Positions 36,833-38,214 of a stretch of DNA of 38,214 nt are shown here, piece by piece. The notes under the pieces are model-generated. The model saw only the letters and a list, made by a program, of their open reading frames with translations. It made no database searches and was not told the origin of the DNA. The position numbers and the translations under genes are program-made. Source of the DNA: a virus; IMG/VR virus record IMGVR_UViG_3300036846_001033, positions 1-38,214 of that record, one strand, 5' to 3'. The first letter of the stretch is position 1. Every line of letters starts with the position of its first letter.

Positions 36833-38214
36833 GTGGCCTCGATCGACGACTACAGGACCTACGCCGATTCGAAGCTCGCGGGCATGCGTATCCGCCGCTA
36901 TTCGTGGTGGCTGCACTGGCGCGAGCTGGCCGAGTTTATCCTGCCGCGGCGCTATCGCTGGCTGGTGATCACCAACCAGTGGAACCGCGGGTCGCCGATC
37001 AACCAGAACATCGTCGACAGCACGGGGACGCTAGCGGCGCGGGTGCTGGCCTCGGGGATGATGGCGGGGATCACCTCGCCGACCCGCCCGTGGTTCAAGT
37101 TCTCGATCCAGAACATGGAGGACGACCTCACCGTCGCCGCTTGGCTCAGCGAGTGCGAGCGCCGGATGATGGCGGTGTTCCAGGAGTCGAATTTCTACAG
37201 CGCGATGGGGGTGATGTATTTCGACCTCGTGGTGTTCGGCACCAGCTGCGTCATCATCTACGAGGACTTCGAGAACGTCATCCACTGTTACAATCCGTGC
37301 GCGGGCGAGTATTTCCTCGAGCAGGACGAGCGCTTCCAGGTCAACAACCTGGCGCGCGAGTTCACCCTGACCCACCGCCAGATCGCCGACATGTTCGGCA
37401 TCGACAACGTCACCGACGACGTCAAGCAGTCGGTCAATTCGACCAAGAACCCGGGCATGAGCGGGCAGCAGACCCACGAGAAGCTGGTGATGCACCTGAT
37501 CGAACCCAACACTGGGTTTCCCGGTCTGGTGCCCAAGCGCTTCCCGTGGCGCGAGGCCTATTGGGAATGGGGCAGCCCGCGCGACAAGCTCCTGCGCGTC
37601 AAGGGGTTCTACGAGTGGCCGGGGATGTGCCCGCGCTGGGACGTGGTGGCGAACGATCCCTATGGCCGCAGCCCGGGGATGGACGCGCTCGGCGACATCA
37701 AGCAGCTGCAGCAGGAGACCCGGCGCAAGGCGCAGGCGATCGACAAGATGGTCAACCCGCCGATGATCGCGGATGTCCAATTAAAGAACCAGCCGGCCAG
37801 CACGATCCCGGGCGGCTGGACCTATGTCGCCGGGCTCGACAACCAGCGGGTCGGCGCCAAACCGCTCTACACGGTGATGCCGCCGATCGCCGAGATGAAG
37901 CAGGACATCGCCGAGGTTCAGTCGCGCATCAAGATCACCTTCCACAACGACCTCTTCACCGGCATTTCCGACCTCACCACGGTGCGCACCGCGACCGAGA
38001 TCGACGCCCGGCGCGAGGAGAAGCTGGTGCTCTTGGGGCCGGTGCTCGAGCGCATTCTCGGCGAAGGCCTCGGCAAGGCGATCGACCGCACTTGGGGGAT
38101 CATGGAGCGCGGTCGCCTCTTGCCGCCGCCGCCGCCGCAGCTGCGCAACATGCCGACCCATGTCCAGGTCGACTACATCTCGATGCTGGCGCTGGCGCAG
38201 CGCGGGATCGCCAC
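36833..38214 (+). CDS. Portal / head-to-tail connecting protein, T7 gp8-like, 3' partial
   Basis: GTG 36833 is the only good start after the lysis gene; the frame is open to the window edge (460 complete codons). The product matches the podoviral head-tail connector family: RRYSWWLHWRELAEFILPRRYRW, STGTLAARVLASGMMAGITSPTRPWFKF, DPYGRSPGMDALGDIKQLQQETRRKAQAIDKMVNPPM and TATEIDARREEKLVLLGPVLER. It forms the dodecameric portal through which DNA enters and leaves. The rest, and presumably scaffold and capsid genes, are beyond the edge. Confidence 0.93.
   Translation, partial: MASIDDYRTYADSKLAGMRIRRYSWWLHWRELAEFILPRRYRWLVITNQWNRGSPINQNIVDSTGTLAARVLASGMMAGITSPTRPWFKFSIQNMEDDLTVAAWLSECERRMMAVFQESNFYSAMGVMYFDLVVFGTSCVIIYEDFENVIHCYNPCAGEYFLEQDERFQVNNLAREFTLTHRQIADMFGIDNVTDDVKQSVNSTKNPGMSGQQTHEKLVMHLIEPNTGFPGLVPKRFPWREAYWEWGSPRDKLLRVKGFYEWPGMCPRWDVVANDPYGRSPGMDALGDIKQLQQETRRKAQAIDKMVNPPMIADVQLKNQPASTIPGGWTYVAGLDNQRVGAKPLYTVMPPIAEMKQDIAEVQSRIKITFHNDLFTGISDLTTVRTATEIDARREEKLVLLGPVLERILGEGLGKAIDRTWGIMERGRLLPPPPPQLRNMPTHVQVDYISMLALAQRGIA

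Noticed and set aside
37031-38161. Reverse-strand frames opposite the portal gene
   Set aside because: The + strand frame has clear portal homology; the antisense frames are composition artefacts.

Overview
The window is most of the genome of a temperate, podovirus-like bacteriophage with GC-rich DNA. Its virion genes follow the T7-type plan: a head-tail connecting portal at the right edge, and at the left edge a tail lysozyme, a nozzle protein and four internal virion proteins. The rest is a lysogeny and early module with a tyrosine integrase, an excisionase-like protein, a CI/Cro-like switch and RecT. No RNA polymerase or DNA polymerase gene is visible. The host is most likely an alphaproteobacterium (inference): the attP carries 5' half of a tRNA-Pro(UGG) of alphaproteobacterial type and many small proteins resemble those of Rhizobiales phages. 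The attachment site sits between phage genes on both sides, and the left and right edges belong to one virion block. This fits a free, circular or circularly permuted phage genome rather than an integrated prophage. Scaffold, capsid and tail tubular A genes are presumably in the missing stretch between the two edges.

Layout. 3-11613 (+): tail lysozyme, nozzle, then gp13-, gp14-, gp15- and gp16-like internal virion proteins. The gp15-like protein carries an embedded SGNH hydrolase-like domain. 11610-12304 (-): three small proteins, two of them membrane or exported. 12305-12589: a structured intergenic region with a candidate small RNA and a terminator. 12590-16868 (-): an operon with start/stop overlaps at every junction, holding RecT, an HNH endonuclease, an XRE regulator and unknowns. 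16902-17132: attP with repeated arm-like sites, and a promoter facing the tRNA half. 17155-23932 (-): the left early operon, running from small membrane proteins through a ParB-like pair and a large unknown protein to an excisionase-like gene and the integrase.

23872-25340 is the control region. The repressor (-) and a Cro-like gene (+) are divergent, and near-identical promoter/operators with a CCGGGA/TCCCGG dyad in the promoter spacer serve both the left operon and the Cro-like gene; a related dyad lies at the right operon. 25340-29240 (+): the right early operon, with a VRR-NUC nuclease, paired small proteins, an MT-A70 adenine methyltransferase next to a PD-(D/E)XK-like nuclease, and a DUF1376-type replication protein whose gene contains four iterons. 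29241-29804: a convergent intergenic region with micro-ORFs and a G-quadruplex motif. 29805-32103 (-): an inverted cassette with an S74-chaperoned tail fibre. 32206-38214 (+): the packaging and late block, with the large terminase, a duplicated family with a SPRY-like insertion, small structural proteins, a GH25-like endolysin overlapped by a hidden membrane peptide, and the portal (cut by the window edge).

The parts fit a lambda-style life cycle. The repressor holds shared operators at the early promoters. The left operon supplies integration and excision, the right operon supplies replication and DNA modification, and the late block packages DNA into a short-tailed particle that brings its own murein-active internal proteins.
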